64,000 bases of DNA from Stieleria varia (GCF_038443385.1 NZ_CP151726.1:5394001-5458000); one strand, 5' to 3'. Shown: positions 29,396 through 39,177, counted from the stretch's first letter. A program made the numbers and translations. Notes: generated by a model not told the origin, from the sequence alone.

Positions 29396-31828
29396 GTGGA
29401 CAAAAAGAAGCTTACCGAAACGGACATACGGACCAAATTCATCACGCCCGCGATCGTCGGAGCGAACGGTGAAAAATGGGACGTGATGACTCAGATTCGC
29501 GAAGAATACCACTTCACTCGCGGTCGGGTCATCGTGCGCGGAAAGACCGTCCAGCGCGGAGAGTCCAAAAAAGCGGATTACCTACTTTTCTACAAACCCA
29601 ACATACCGATCGCGGTTGTCGAAGCCAAAGACAACAATCACGGCGTCGGCGATGGGATGCAGCAAGCGTTGGAATACGCCGAGATGCTGGACGTTCCATT
29701 CGCTTACAGTTCAAACGGCGATGCGTTCTTGGAGCACGACCGAACGGCGACCAGCGGAGTGGTAACTCGTGAGATCCCGCTCGATCAGTTTCCATCTCCG
29801 GAGGAGTTATGGCAGCGTTATTGCGCTGCAAAGGGCTATTCCTCTGAACAGGAATCGATTGCCACTGAACCGTACTACGATGACGGCAGCGACAAGGCAC
29901 CGCGTTATTACCAACTCAACGCAATCAACCGAACCGTCGAAGCGATCGCGCGTGGCGACGATCGCATCCTGCTCGTCATGGCCACGGGTACTGGAAAGAC
30001 CTACACGGCGTTTCAAATCATCTGGCGACTCTGGAAGTCCGGAACCAAGAAACGGATTCTCTTCCTCGTCGATCGCAATATCCTGGCTAACCAGACAATG
30101 ATCGGCGACTTCAAGCCGTTTAAGTCTGCAATGTGCAAATTAAGTGCTCGAAATAACACGATCGAAGCCAACGATGGCAAGAAGATCATCTTGCCCAGCG
30201 GCGTGTCACATGACCGCAAAATCGACAAGTCTTACGAGATTTACCTTTCGTTATATCAAGCAGTGACAGGTGTTGAAGAAGAATCTCATTTATACAAGCA
30301 GTTCTCTCCCGACTTTTTCGATCTGGTCATCATCGACGAATGCCACCGAGGAAGTGCGGCAGACGATTCGGCGTGGCGACAAATTCTGGAATACTTTTCA
30401 GCGGCGACGCAAATCGGCCTCACCGCGACGCCCAAGGAAACGAAAGACGTTTCCAACATCGAATACTTCGGTGACCCGATTTACACCTACTCGCTGCGTC
30501 AAGGCATCTCGGACGGTTTCCTCGCGCCGTACAAAGTCGTGCGAATCGGGCTCGATAAGGATCTTGATGGCTGGCGTCCAACAGTGGGCCAAGCAGACAA
30601 GTACGGGAACCTCATCGAGGACCGCGAATACAACGAACGTGACTACGACCGCAACCTGATTCTGGAAAAGCGAACGGAGCAGGTCGCAGCAAAAATTACC
30701 GAGTTTCTGCAAGCCAACGATCGCTACGCAAAGACCATCGTATTCTGCGAAAACATCGATCACGCAGAACGCATGCGGCAAGCCCTCGTCAACGCAAATC
30801 CGGATCTGGCCGCGGCGAACAATAAGTACGTGATGCGGATCACTGGAGACAACGACGAGGGTAAAGCTCAACTCGACAATTTTATCGATCCCGAATCGAC
30901 CTATCCGGTGATTGCGACCACTTCTCGACTGATGACAACGGGTGTCGACGCACAGACCTGCCAGCTGATCGTCCTCGATCGTCGCATCAATTCGATGACG
31001 GAATTCAAACAGATCATCGGACGCGGAACGCGTATCAACGAGGACTTTGGAAAACTGTATTTCACGATCATGGATTTCAAGCGGGCCACGGCCCTGTTCG
31101 CAGACCCCGACTTCGATGGCGATCCCGTTCAGATCTACGAACCCGATGAGGGCGACAGCGTCGTGCCACCTGACGATGCAGACGATAGCGACGAAGTCAA
31201 TGAAGACGGCGGCGACTACATCATCGACGGTGATGGCAACGGAAGCGGCAGTAGCCAGCCTGCGGTCAAGTACTACGTCGACAACGTGGAGGTTCTGGTC
31301 GCCACCGAGCGAGTTCAATACCTCGATTCCAGCGGTCGCTTGATCACCGAGTCCCTCAAAGACTACTCACGAAAGACGGTTCTATCCGAGTACCAGTCTC
31401 TCGATGGATTCCTTTCTGCATGGACCACTGCCGACCGTAAACAAGTCGTTCTCGAAGAACTCGCATCCAAAGGTGTTTTCCTCGATGAGCTGGCCGATCA
31501 GGTGGGTCGCGACTATGACGCATTCGATCTGATCTGCCATATCGCCTTCGACAAGCCGCCGCTTACCAGAAAAGAGCGGGCGGACAACGTCAAGAAACGC
31601 GACGTGTTCACCAAGTACGGAGACAAGGCCAAGTCGGTCCTGGAAGCGCTGCTTGAAAAGTATTCCGACGGCGGACTTCGAAGCGTTGAATCGATGGACA
31701 TCCTCAAGGTCGAACCGATCAGCGGGCTCGGAACGCCGGTCGAGATCATCAAACTATTCGGTGGCAAAGATGCCTACCTCGCGGCAATCCGCGAATTGGA
31801 AAACGCGTTGTATTCGGAAGCTGCATAA
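29396..31828 (+). CDS. hsdR: Type I restriction endonuclease R subunit
   Basis: The 810-aa protein starts at a GTG at 29396. It has an N-terminal PD-(D/E)xK nuclease ([21 protein letters not shown] near residue 70). The SF2 translocase follows, with Walker [13 protein letters not shown] near 195, DECH in IIDECHRGS near 314, LTATPKE, and motif VI in [16 protein letters not shown]-terminal EcoEI-type domain ends the protein. It translocates DNA with ATP and cuts unmethylated DNA together with HsdM and HsdS. hsdM follows after 3 bp. Confidence 0.95.
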   Translation: MDKKKLTETDIRTKFITPAIVGANGEKWDVMTQIREEYHFTRGRVIVRGKTVQRGESKKADYLLFYKPNIPIAVVEAKDNNHGVGDGMQQALEYAEMLDVPFAYSSNGDAFLEHDRTATSGVVTREIPLDQFPSPEELWQRYCAAKGYSSEQESIATEPYYDDGSDKAPRYYQLNAINRTVEAIARGDDRILLVMATGTGKTYTAFQIIWRLWKSGTKKRILFLVDRNILANQTMIGDFKPFKSAMCKLSARNNTIEANDGKKIILPSGVSHDRKIDKSYEIYLSLYQAVTGVEEESHLYKQFSPDFFDLVIIDECHRGSAADDSAWRQILEYFSAATQIGLTATPKETKDVSNIEYFGDPIYTYSLRQGISDGFLAPYKVVRIGLDKDLDGWRPTVGQADKYGNLIEDREYNERDYDRNLILEKRTEQVAAKITEFLQANDRYAKTIVFCENIDHAERMRQALVNANPDLAAANNKYVMRITGDNDEGKAQLDNFIDPESTYPVIATTSRLMTTGVDAQTCQLIVLDRRINSMTEFKQIIGRGTRINEDFGKLYFTIMDFKRATALFADPDFDGDPVQIYEPDEGDSVVPPDDADDSDEVNEDGGDYIIDGDGNGSGSSQPAVKYYVDNVEVLVATERVQYLDSSGRLITESLKDYSRKTVLSEYQSLDGFLSAWTTADRKQVVLEELASKGVFLDELADQVGRDYDAFDLICHIAFDKPPLTRKERADNVKKRDVFTKYGDKAKSVLEALLEKYSDGGLRSVESMDILKVEPISGLGTPVEIIKLFGGKDAYLAAIRELENALYSEAA

Positions 31829-31831
31829 CCC

Positions 31832-33307
31832 ATGTCAAACATCTCAGGAATCGTCAAATCCATCCAAGACATCATGCGCAAGGACGCGGGCACCTACGGT
31901 GACGCGCAGCGACTGGAGCAACTCGGCTGGATGTTCTTTCTGAAAATCTTCGATGACCGCGAGCAGGAAATGGAACTCCTGCAAGACAATTACCGCTCGC
32001 CGCTCGCCAAACATCTTCGCTGGTCCAACTGGGCCAAAGACGACGAAGGCATCACCGGCGACGCGTTGCTTGACTTCATCAACAACACCCTGCTCTCCAA
32101 ACTTAAATCGCTATCGGGCAGCGCCGACAAGATCTCCGGTCTGATCCGCATGGTCTTCGAGGACGCCAACAACTACATGAAGAACGGCACGTTGATGCGG
32201 CAAGTCATCAACAAAATCAACACCATCGACTTCAATGCCTCCGACGATCGCCACATGTTCGGCGACATCTACGAACAACTGCTCCGCGATCTGCAATCAG
32301 CCGGCAACGCAGGCGAGTTCTACACGCCCCGAGCCGTCACGCAGTTCATCGTCGATCAAGTCAATCCGCAACTCGGCGAAACCGTCATGGACCCCGCCTG
32401 CGGCACTGGCGGCTTTCTCACTTGTGCCATCGAACACCTTCGCAAGCAAGCCAAGAATGAACAGGACGAAAAAACCATCCAGGAATGCTTTTCGGGCATC
32501 GAGAAGAAACACCTGCCGCACATCCTGTGCATGACCAACCTGCTGCTGCACGGCATCGACGTTCCCAGCAACGTTCGTCACGACAACACGCTCGCCCGCC
32601 CCTTGCGAGACTGGGGACCCAAGGAACGCGTCGATTGCATCGTGACCAACCCGCCATTCGGTGGCATGGAAGAGGACGGCATCGAAGCCAACTTTCCCGC
32701 CGAGTTCCGGACGCGGGAAACGGCCGATCTCTTTCTGGTCCTGCTGATGAAAGTGCTCAAGCCCGGTGGTCGAGCCGGTTTGGTTCTCCCCGATGGCACG
32801 TTGTTCGGCGAAGGCGTGAAGACGCGGATCAAAGAGTCACTGCTGGCCGACTGCAATCTGCACACGATTCTTCGTCTGCCCAATGGCGTGTTCGCTCCCT
32901 ACACCAGCATTCGGACCAATCTGCTGTTCTTCACCAAGGGCCAACTGACGACCGAAGTTTGGTATTACGAGCATCCGTATCCCGAGGGCGCCAAGAGCTA
33001 CAACAAGACCAAGCCGATTCGCATCGAAGAGTTTGCACCCGAAAAGAAATGGTGGGGCAAGCCCGACAAGAAGGGCCGCTACAGCAAGCGAAAGGAAAAC
33101 GAGTTCGCGTGGCGAGTCTCAATCGACGACATCAAGGCGGGCAACTTCAATCTCGACTTGAAAAACCCGCACAACAGCGACGAAGGCCCCGGCGACGTCG
33201 ACACGTTGTTGCCCGAGTACGAAAGCCTGCTCCAGCAGATCGCCGACACTCGCGGCCAGCTGAAAGCACAACTTGAAGCTGCGCTATTGGGAAAGGATGA
33301 AGGTTGA
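31832..33307 (+). CDS. hsdM: Type I restriction-modification N6-adenine methyltransferase
   Basis: The 491-aa protein has the HsdM N-terminal helical domain. The SAM-binding motif is DPACGTGGFLTCAIEHL near residue 187 and the catalytic motif is NPPFGG near 272 (gamma-class adenine methylase). It protects host DNA and forms the core M2S complex with HsdS. It starts 3 bp after hsdR. Its stop lies inside an inverted repeat shared with the next gene. Confidence 0.95.
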   Translation: MSNISGIVKSIQDIMRKDAGTYGDAQRLEQLGWMFFLKIFDDREQEMELLQDNYRSPLAKHLRWSNWAKDDEGITGDALLDFINNTLLSKLKSLSGSADKISGLIRMVFEDANNYMKNGTLMRQVINKINTIDFNASDDRHMFGDIYEQLLRDLQSAGNAGEFYTPRAVTQFIVDQVNPQLGETVMDPACGTGGFLTCAIEHLRKQAKNEQDEKTIQECFSGIEKKHLPHILCMTNLLLHGIDVPSNVRHDNTLARPLRDWGPKERVDCIVTNPPFGGMEEDGIEANFPAEFRTRETADLFLVLLMKVLKPGGRAGLVLPDGTLFGEGVKTRIKESLLADCNLHTILRLPNGVFAPYTSIRTNLLFFTKGQLTTEVWYYEHPYPEGAKSYNKTKPIRIEEFAPEKKWWGKPDKKGRYSKRKENEFAWRVSIDDIKAGNFNLDLKNPHNSDEGPGDVDTLLPEYESLLQQIADTRGQLKAQLEAALLGKDEG

Positions 33308-33393
33308 ATGATGAATGATAAAACGAAGAAAAGAGCGGTGGTGAAGAAAGACACCAACTCCAAGTCTTCACCATTCAACATTCATCATTCAAC
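33303..33393. repeat. Inverted repeat across the hsdM/DUF1016 junction
   Basis: GTTGAATGATGAATG at 33303-33317 pairs perfectly with CATTCATCATTCAAC at 33379-33393. The hsdM stop and the next start codon fall in the left arm, and the right arm is translated as part of the next protein N-terminus. Confidence 0.7.
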
Positions 33394-34558
33394 TTTCTCC
33401 TACCCCGAGCTGCTCGGTGAGATCAAAGCCAGAGTCCGGTCGGGCCAGCAGCGAGCCGCGATGGCGGCTCACGCGGAAATGCTCACTACCTATTGGGACA
33501 TCGGTCGGATGATCGCTGCCCGACAGGAGGCTGCGGGGTGGGGAGCGGGCGTGTTGCAAAAACTCGCTACGGACCTAAAAAACGAATTGCCCGAGGAAAA
33601 GGGGTTTTCCGCCCGAAATCTCAAACTGATGGTTCAGTTCTTCCATACGTATCCCCTTCTGGTCCTATTTGGGCAACGGTCCGTTGCCCCAGCGCAGAGC
33701 ATGCCGGAGCAGACTTCAATTGGGCAACGGGCCGTTGCCCAATTGACCAACGAGCCGAAAACGCCCTCTGTCGCACTATCCCAGGCCGACGTGGTCGTGT
33801 TGAGTGCCGTGACGAAACTAAGTTGGGCGCACAACGTCATCTTGATGCAAAAAATCAAGCATCTTCCCACGCGGGTCTGGTACGCACGTCAAACGCTGCA
33901 GCAGGGCTGGAGCCGCGACACGCTGATACAGCAGATCAGGCAGGAAGCTCACCTGCGGCAGGGGACCGCGATCACGAATTTCGCCAATACTTTACCGGAA
34001 GCCCACGCGAGTCTGGCGCAGGGACTGCTAAAGGATCCGTATCTGTTCGATTTCCTGACGATCGAAGAGCCGTTCCACGAGCGAGAGTTGGAAACCGGAC
34101 TACTGGATCACGTCCAAAAGTTTCTGCTGGAACTCGGCCGAGGCTTTGCGTTTGTCGGTCGTCAATACGAACTGACGCTCAGCGATCAGGACTACTACTT
34201 GGATCTGCTGTTTTATCATCTGCACCTACGATGCTTTGTGGTGGTCGATTTGAAGGTCGGCAACTTCAAGCCGGAGTACGCGGGCAAGATGAATTTCTAT
34301 TGTTCTGTCGTCGACGACGTACTGCGTCACCCGCACGACGCACCCACCATCGGTTTGATTCTGTGCCAGACCAAGAATGAAGTGATCGCCGAGTATTCGT
34401 TGCGAGACATCCAAAAGCCGATCGGCGTCGCCGATTACGAGCTCACCCGCGCGCTCCCACAAAATCTCGCATCAAGTCTCCCCAGCATCGACGAGATCGA
34501 AACCGAGATGAATCAACTGTTGAAGGATGAAGAAGGAGTAGGGGGAATTGAGCCATGA
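33308..34558 (+). CDS. DUF1016 (YhcG-type) PDDEXK nuclease
   Basis: The 416-aa protein has a DUF1016 N-terminal domain (ARVRSGQQRAAMAAHAEMLTTYWDIGRMIA ... GFSARNLKLMVQFF). The C-terminal PD-(D/E)xK domain has DLLFYHLHLRCFVVVDLKVG near residue 312, followed by FKPEYAGKMNFY. YhcG-type proteins are often found near restriction genes and are predicted nucleases. The first 30 residues and a segment of about 35 residues around 120-155 are encoded by palindromic repeats. Those around 120-155 interrupt the N-terminal domain in frame. It sits between hsdM and hsdS and its stop overlaps the next start. Confidence 0.88.
   Translation: MMNDKTKKRAVVKKDTNSKSSPFNIHHSTFSYPELLGEIKARVRSGQQRAAMAAHAEMLTTYWDIGRMIAARQEAAGWGAGVLQKLATDLKNELPEEKGFSARNLKLMVQFFHTYPLLVLFGQRSVAPAQSMPEQTSIGQRAVAQLTNEPKTPSVALSQADVVVLSAVTKLSWAHNVILMQKIKHLPTRVWYARQTLQQGWSRDTLIQQIRQEAHLRQGTAITNFANTLPEAHASLAQGLLKDPYLFDFLTIEEPFHERELETGLLDHVQKFLLELGRGFAFVGRQYELTLSDQDYYLDLLFYHLHLRCFVVVDLKVGNFKPEYAGKMNFYCSVVDDVLRHPHDAPTIGLILCQTKNEVIAEYSLRDIQKPIGVADYELTRALPQNLASSLPSIDEIETEMNQLLKDEEGVGGIEP
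33671..33745. repeat. Two GGGCAACGG palindromes inside the DUF1016 gene
   Basis: GGGCAACGG-T-CCGTTGCCC lies at 33671-33689. A larger perfect palindrome with 14-bp arms (CAATTGGGCAACGG) around a single G lies at 33717-33745. Both are in frame and encode GQRSVAPAQ and GQRAVAQ, so the protein carries an insertion. Confidence 0.85.
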
Positions 34559-34974
34559 ATAAAAAACTCAACCCAATCGATTTCGCTCGCGAGCAACGCA
34601 AATCGGGCAACACGTACGAGCACGATCTCTGGCAACTCCTCCGCAACCGCCAGCGTCTTGGATTCAAATTTCGACGCCAGCAACCGCTCGGAATCTATAC
34701 AGCAGATTTCTTTTGCCCCGACGCGCGACTGGTGATCGAGATTGATGGTAAGGACCATTTCACGAACGAAGGCAAACTATACGATGCGGCCCGGGATCGT
34801 TGGATGCAATCGCAAGGCATTCACGTATTGCGATTCACGGGCAAACAAGTTGACTTGGACATGCGTGGGGTGCTTGATGCGATCGACGCGTATTTGCGAG
34901 CGCTCACCCCCTCACCCCCAGCCCCTCTCCCGCAAGGGGAGAGGGGAGCCAGAAACGATGGAGGCGAGAGCTAG
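34555..34974 (+). CDS. DUF559 endonuclease (Vsr-like fold)
   Basis: The 139-aa protein has the DUF559 pattern LRNRQRLGFKFRRQQPLGIY, then ADFFCPDARLVIEIDGKDHF near residue 52 and HVLRFTGKQV. The catalytic Asp/Glu/Asp set (D, E, D) is present. DUF559 is related to very short patch repair nucleases. The start overlaps the DUF1016 stop in ATGA, and hsdS starts 3 bp after the stop, so it is embedded in the operon. The last 20 residues (PSPPAPLPQGERG) are encoded by a GC-rich hairpin. Confidence 0.85.
   Translation: MNKKLNPIDFAREQRKSGNTYEHDLWQLLRNRQRLGFKFRRQQPLGIYTADFFCPDARLVIEIDGKDHFTNEGKLYDAARDRWMQSQGIHVLRFTGKQVDLDMRGVLDAIDAYLRALTPSPPAPLPQGERGARNDGGES
34922..34946. repeat. GC-rich hairpin at the end of the DUF559 gene
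   Basis: CCCCTCTCCC at 34922-34931 and GGGGAGAGGGG at 34936-34946 form a tight hairpin with a GCAA loop, preceded by a C-rich tract. It is translated in the DUF559 C-terminus, and hairpins of this kind look like dispersed repeats. Confidence 0.75.
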
Positions 34975-34977
34975 TCG

Positions 34978-36564
34978 ATGAGCACTCCATCCGTGAAGGA
35001 ATCACGCCGCGGTAAACGCGCGGACGCTGCCGAAGAACTTGTTGCCTCTGAGTCGGAATCGTCGTTTGATGCAGCGACGTTCTTTGAGAAGTTTGAGGTT
35101 CTGGCTGATACGCCGAATTCAATCGAATCTCTCCGAGGGGTAATTCGCAATCTTGCTGTTGACGGGCGGCTTGAGCCATCATCGTCGGATGCCAAAGCAA
35201 TCAAGCTCGAACAATTGGCCATCAAGATCAACAGTGGTGCAACACCCAAAGGCGGACGCAACGCATACGTTGAATCAGGGATACCTCTAATTCGCTCGAT
35301 GAACGTGCATTTCCACGGGTTCGTTAAGGATGGCCTGGTTTTTCTGACCGACCAGCAAGCCGATTCGTTGTCCAACGCAGTAGTTGAAACGGATGACGTG
35401 CTGCTAAATATCACTGGGGCGTCAATCGGACGGGTATCAGTTGCGCCCACTGAGATGAACGGCGCTCGCGTAAATCAACACGTAACAATCATTCGCCCGA
35501 AGAAGGTTCTTTTCCCGGCATACCTAGCGTTATTCCTTGCTTCACCGAAGACACAGCAGTTCATCGACAGCATCCAAGTCGGCGCGACTCGACAGGCATT
35601 GACGAAAGGAATGATTCAAAACTTCAAGATTCCTGTTCCCCCCTTAGCCGAGCAGAAGCGGATTGTGGGGAAGGTGGATGAGTTGATGGGGTTGTGTGAT
35701 CGGCTGGAGGCGTTGGAAGCGGAGCGGAAGGAGCGTCACGCGTCCCTCTCCCGCGCCGCCCTCGCCCGCTTCGCCGACTCCCCCACACCCACCAACCTCC
35801 AACTCCTCTTCCACAACTCGTTCGATGTCGAACCAAGCGAGTTGCGACAAACAATTCTCTCGGCAGCAGTTCGTGGAATGGTTGTCTCACAGACTGGCAT
35901 AGACGATCCACTATACGCCACGTCGGATGAGGGGACTTTAGGCTTTTCAATTCCTCAAAATTGGCGATGGAAGACCATAAGTTCAATTGTTGTAGATGGA
36001 CCAACAAACGGTTTTTCTCCCAAGGCCGTTGATTACGAGACACCGTTCAAGACACTGACCCTCGCGGCTACGACTTCAGGGCAATTTCGCGGCGAACATT
36101 TCAAATATATATCAAACGAGATTGATCACGAGTCGAATCTCTGGTTGCGTGATGGTGACATGCTTGTGCAGCGTGGTAATTCTATCGAGTATGTTGGCGT
36201 TCCCGCCGTCTACCGCGGTGGCTCTCATGTATTCATTTATCCAGACTTGATGATGCGGATGCGATTCGGACCGGAACTAGATGTTGACTTTCTACACATC
36301 GCAATGAGTGAACGAACTGCAAGAGATTACTTGCGAAATCGGGCATCCGGAACTTCTGGAAGCATGCCCAAAATCAATCAAACCAGTCTCAAGAGTTTGC
36401 CGCTACCGATTCCACCCCTTGTCGAACAAAAACGGATTGTGGCGAAAGTGGACGAACTGATGGCGTTGGTGGACCAGCTCGAACAGCAACTCGCCAACTC
36501 CCGCACGCTCGGCCAGCAACTCCTCGAAGCCGTCGTCGCCAACCTCACGGCTAATCACGGATGA
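34978..36564 (+). CDS. hsdS: Type I restriction specificity subunit
   Basis: The 528-aa protein has two target recognition domains, each followed by the conserved HsdS spacer helix: PPLAEQKRIVGKVDELMGL near residue 223 and PPLVEQKRIVAKVDELMAL near 480. The N-terminal 60 residues are an extra helical segment. Two TRDs predict a bipartite asymmetric recognition site. The DNA between the domains is GC-rich while the TRDs have lower GC, as expected for exchanged specificity domains. The frame is intact, so the system may be active. Confidence 0.93.
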   Translation: MSTPSVKESRRGKRADAAEELVASESESSFDAATFFEKFEVLADTPNSIESLRGVIRNLAVDGRLEPSSSDAKAIKLEQLAIKINSGATPKGGRNAYVESGIPLIRSMNVHFHGFVKDGLVFLTDQQADSLSNAVVETDDVLLNITGASIGRVSVAPTEMNGARVNQHVTIIRPKKVLFPAYLALFLASPKTQQFIDSIQVGATRQALTKGMIQNFKIPVPPLAEQKRIVGKVDELMGLCDRLEALEAERKERHASLSRAALARFADSPTPTNLQLLFHNSFDVEPSELRQTILSAAVRGMVVSQTGIDDPLYATSDEGTLGFSIPQNWRWKTISSIVVDGPTNGFSPKAVDYETPFKTLTLAATTSGQFRGEHFKYISNEIDHESNLWLRDGDMLVQRGNSIEYVGVPAVYRGGSHVFIYPDLMMRMRFGPELDVDFLHIAMSERTARDYLRNRASGTSGSMPKINQTSLKSLPLPIPPLVEQKRIVAKVDELMALVDQLEQQLANSRTLGQQLLEAVVANLTANHG

Positions 36565-36589
36565 AACAGGACGAGGCAAACAGAACGCA

Positions 36590-37189
36590 ATGCTAGTGCT
36601 ACCGGAAGCCGTCTCGATTTTGAACGTGGAGCGAGACAGTCGCGTTCGCGCGCAGTTGGTGCGACTTGATCGGAAATTGGCCGCTCAACAAATCGATGGA
36701 ACCTGGTGGGAGATCGCCGTGTCAAAGCGCCAACGAAGCGAGGAGGGCGACCACCATTGGACTTGGCGAAAGCTGGTCGGCGAACTTCGGCTCGATCTCG
36801 CTTGGGATGCCCTCGCCATCAAGTCGGCTAGCGGAAATGTCGAGGGAGCCATGACCTACCGAATCGACGCGAAAAGTCAGCTAGAAACGGGCGAGGGCGT
36901 CGTCTACGTCGACCGACTGGCCACTGCTCCTCGAAACCGTCCGTGGCTTGTCCAGCCCCCAAAATACAAGGGAATTGGAACGGTTTTGCTGCTCGCCGCA
37001 GTCAGGGAAAGCTACGCATTGGGTCTGGGCGGCCGCGTCTGGCTCACTTCGTTGCCATCGGAGCGGACGCGTCAGTTCTATCGCAAGCGGGGTTTCCGGC
37101 AGATTTTCGAAGACGAAGATGGTATGAGTTGCCGACAAAGAGAGCTGAACAATGGCTCCAAGAGGCAGGATACCTATGAGCAATTTTGA
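36590..37189 (+). CDS. GNAT-like acetyltransferase
   Basis: The 199-aa protein has a GNAT fold signature in its second half: EGAMTYRIDAK, then VYVDRLATAPRNRPW, then the acetyl-CoA loop-like KYKGIGTVLLLAAVRESYALGLGG, and TRQFYRKRGFRQIFED at the end. The loop is QPPKYKGIGT rather than the usual R/QxxGxG/A. The substrate is unknown. It starts 25 bp after hsdS and its end overlaps the next gene by 14 bp, so it belongs to the same transcript and is the first gene of a three-gene unit with the ImmA-type peptidase. Confidence 0.72.
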   Translation: MLVLPEAVSILNVERDSRVRAQLVRLDRKLAAQQIDGTWWEIAVSKRQRSEEGDHHWTWRKLVGELRLDLAWDALAIKSASGNVEGAMTYRIDAKSQLETGEGVVYVDRLATAPRNRPWLVQPPKYKGIGTVLLLAAVRESYALGLGGRVWLTSLPSERTRQFYRKRGFRQIFEDEDGMSCRQRELNNGSKRQDTYEQF

Positions 37190-37442
37190 CGACGACGACT
37201 TCGCACCGGTGACCGGCGGAAACGATCTGCATCGCAGTTACGTTCGCGGTGACACCTGCGCGTTACAAGACCTGACAGTCAAGTCAGATGTCGACCGCCA
37301 CCTCGTGCGTTTACTTACTTTGCATCCGGATGTGCAAGTTGCTTTTCGCTGCCAAGATCTTGCAACACTTGACGACAGCACGAAGCAAGATCTTTTGCAG
37401 GACATCAATCACCTATTGGGTATCAAGCCGTTTCGGAAATGA
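37176..37442 (+). CDS. Unknown 88-aa acidic protein
   Basis: The start at 37176 is supported by a purine-rich GAGGCAGGA just upstream. The protein begins MSNFDDDDFAPVTGGNDLHR and ends with a helical segment (TKQDLLQDINHLLGIKPF). I do not recognise the family. It overlaps the GNAT gene by 14 bp and the peptidase gene by 4 bp (ATGA), so tight co-expression is likely. A small protein before an ImmA-type peptidase is often a substrate, inhibitor or repressor, but no HTH is visible here. Confidence 0.7.
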   Translation: MSNFDDDDFAPVTGGNDLHRSYVRGDTCALQDLTVKSDVDRHLVRLLTLHPDVQVAFRCQDLATLDDSTKQDLLQDINHLLGIKPFRK

Positions 37443-38386
37443 TCACGCCTGAGGAAGCAAGGAATTTCGCTCTCGAACATTTTCCGAAGGCACCCGAGGA
37501 TCTGATTTCAGAACTCGGCATCACGCTCCGTGAATCTGAGATGTCTGGTTGCGATGGTTGGTGCCTACGTCGTGGCGATGAAGCAATCATCCGTATCAAC
37601 AGAAATCTCGGGGCTGGGCGGAAACGGTTTACGTTAGCTCACGAATTGGGACATCTAATTCTTGGGATACCCGGGATCGTTGGTGAGTCGTACGAGGAGA
37701 TGTTGTCTTCCGATCTCGCCGAAGAACGGGAAGTGAACCAGCTTGCGTCGGAGTTGCTTATGCCGAAGGAAATTGTCACGCAGGTGCTTCCTGACCTGCC
37801 AGTGGTCTGTGATGGTTTAAGACGGCTTGCAAGGAAATCGAAAGTTTCCGAGTTAGCCGCAGCAATTCGCGTTTGCAATCTTGCCGAGGAAATCGGTTTG
37901 AATAACGCGCTGGTTGTTCTCTTTGACGACGATGATTCGGTCCGATGGCAATGGTCGCAAACACTGACCATGCCGGAAGATCTTGCATGCAAGTTGCTTA
38001 AGCGGGCACGAAAAGCCAGCCCAGAAGTATTTCGAGTTGAACGGGAAGACGGGGACGTAATTGTCGCGTCGATTATTGAGAACCATAGCTTTGGGTCTGC
38101 CACGATGTTCGTACAACTCTTGCCCAACGATATTGGACATAATGTCTCGCACCACGAACGCCGCAAACAACTTGAACGCGACCTCTTCGAGGGTGAAGTC
38201 AAGCTTCAGCAAAGCATGTCTGGTTACTTCGGAGCATTGAAGAGCAGAGTCAAGCAGAAGGGATGGTCGAAAGCCCAGGCCCAAGCGGACTTCTGGCGAA
38301 GATACGAGGAGACCCTGGCCGGCACCACAGTCGATTCAGACGAAGGACGTGCTTACGTCGACCTTCGAATTGATGAGTGGTTCTGA
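37439..38386 (+). CDS. ImmA/IrrE-type metallopeptidase (M78)
   Basis: The 315-aa protein has the zinc motif FTLAHELGHLIL (HExxH) near residue 68, followed by EEREVNQLASELLMPKE, which supplies the third ligand Glu. This is the COG2856/M78 family whose members ImmA and IrrE cleave DNA-bound repressors in response to damage. The 150-residue C-terminal extension (RWQWSQTL ... FGALKSRVKQKGWSKAQAQADFW) is longer than in ImmA and may sense a signal. It is coupled to the acidic protein. No Xre-type repressor is beside it; the HTH protein at 29156 is a possible target (inference). Confidence 0.87.
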   Translation: MITPEEARNFALEHFPKAPEDLISELGITLRESEMSGCDGWCLRRGDEAIIRINRNLGAGRKRFTLAHELGHLILGIPGIVGESYEEMLSSDLAEEREVNQLASELLMPKEIVTQVLPDLPVVCDGLRRLARKSKVSELAAAIRVCNLAEEIGLNNALVVLFDDDDSVRWQWSQTLTMPEDLACKLLKRARKASPEVFRVEREDGDVIVASIIENHSFGSATMFVQLLPNDIGHNVSHHERRKQLERDLFEGEVKLQQSMSGYFGALKSRVKQKGWSKAQAQADFWRRYEETLAGTTVDSDEGRAYVDLRIDEWF

Positions 38387-38557
38387 AGTTGCCTCTACGG
38401 AACCAACAACCGCGATTCAACGTCGGCCAGAGTAGCGTGAAGTTCGGCAGCGCGCTCGGAGAGCGTTTCAAGTTGTTCTTAAAAGCAGGCGATATTGGCT
38501 GCATATTCGTCGGCGTGGTGGTCAACCAGTCTACGGTTCAAGCTAGCGTTCCTCGAT

Positions 38558-39177
38558 TTAGGACAGTCGCTCCTGTAACGCGTTAACAGCATTTTCTGCT
38601 GGCTCAAACTTCACCTGAAGGTCAGCCAGGATGCGTTCGTGTTCCTCGACTTGAGACGTGTAGCGGCTCGCTTCCTGGCGGAACGGTGTCGCTTTGGCTT
38701 TCTCTCGGTCCTGGCTTGCCCAGCTTTTGCGTTTGGTGATCTCCTCGTCCACGGTGGCGTCGTCCCGTCGCCCTCCTCGTCGCGAGAAACGGCCTCGGCA
38801 ATTCGGATCGCTTCGACGCGGATCAGATGGTGGTGGTACGGGCGCGGTTGAAACAGCGAGGGGCGTTCAAGGATGTGGGCCAGTTCATGCAGTGTGGTCC
38901 CGAGCATCTTGTTGTACGTTCGCACGGGGAAGTCCCGCTCGATGTTCAAATTGCCCAGCACGATCACTGGCCCACGGATACCCTGCCAATCGGCGAAGGT
39001 GTGATGCAAATGCATGTCGAGGCTGGGCGACGTGTAGCCGTAGCAAACCGTGTTGCCTCCAAGCATCGGTGGCAGATTGGATTGCGGCACGACCCAAAGC
39101 GGCGAACCGGATAGTTCTGCAGGCGCGACGGCGTAGCACAGGTCTTTGGCGTCGGCGATCAGGTTTTCAATGTCCAT
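38558..39177 (-). pseudogene. HELAH metallopeptidase-like gene with a frameshift
   Basis: From MDIENLIADAKDLCYA (ATG at 39177) the frame encodes a domain with TTLHELAHILERP (HExxH at residues 97-101). Near 38760-38790 the frame changes character into Arg-rich random sequence. A sensible continuation (DEEITKRKSWASQDREKAKA, then a coiled segment ending NALQERLS) lies in a different frame down to 38558. This indicates a single frameshift. The start overlaps the stop of the Phd-like gene by 11 bp. A sequencing error is possible. Confidence 0.65.
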
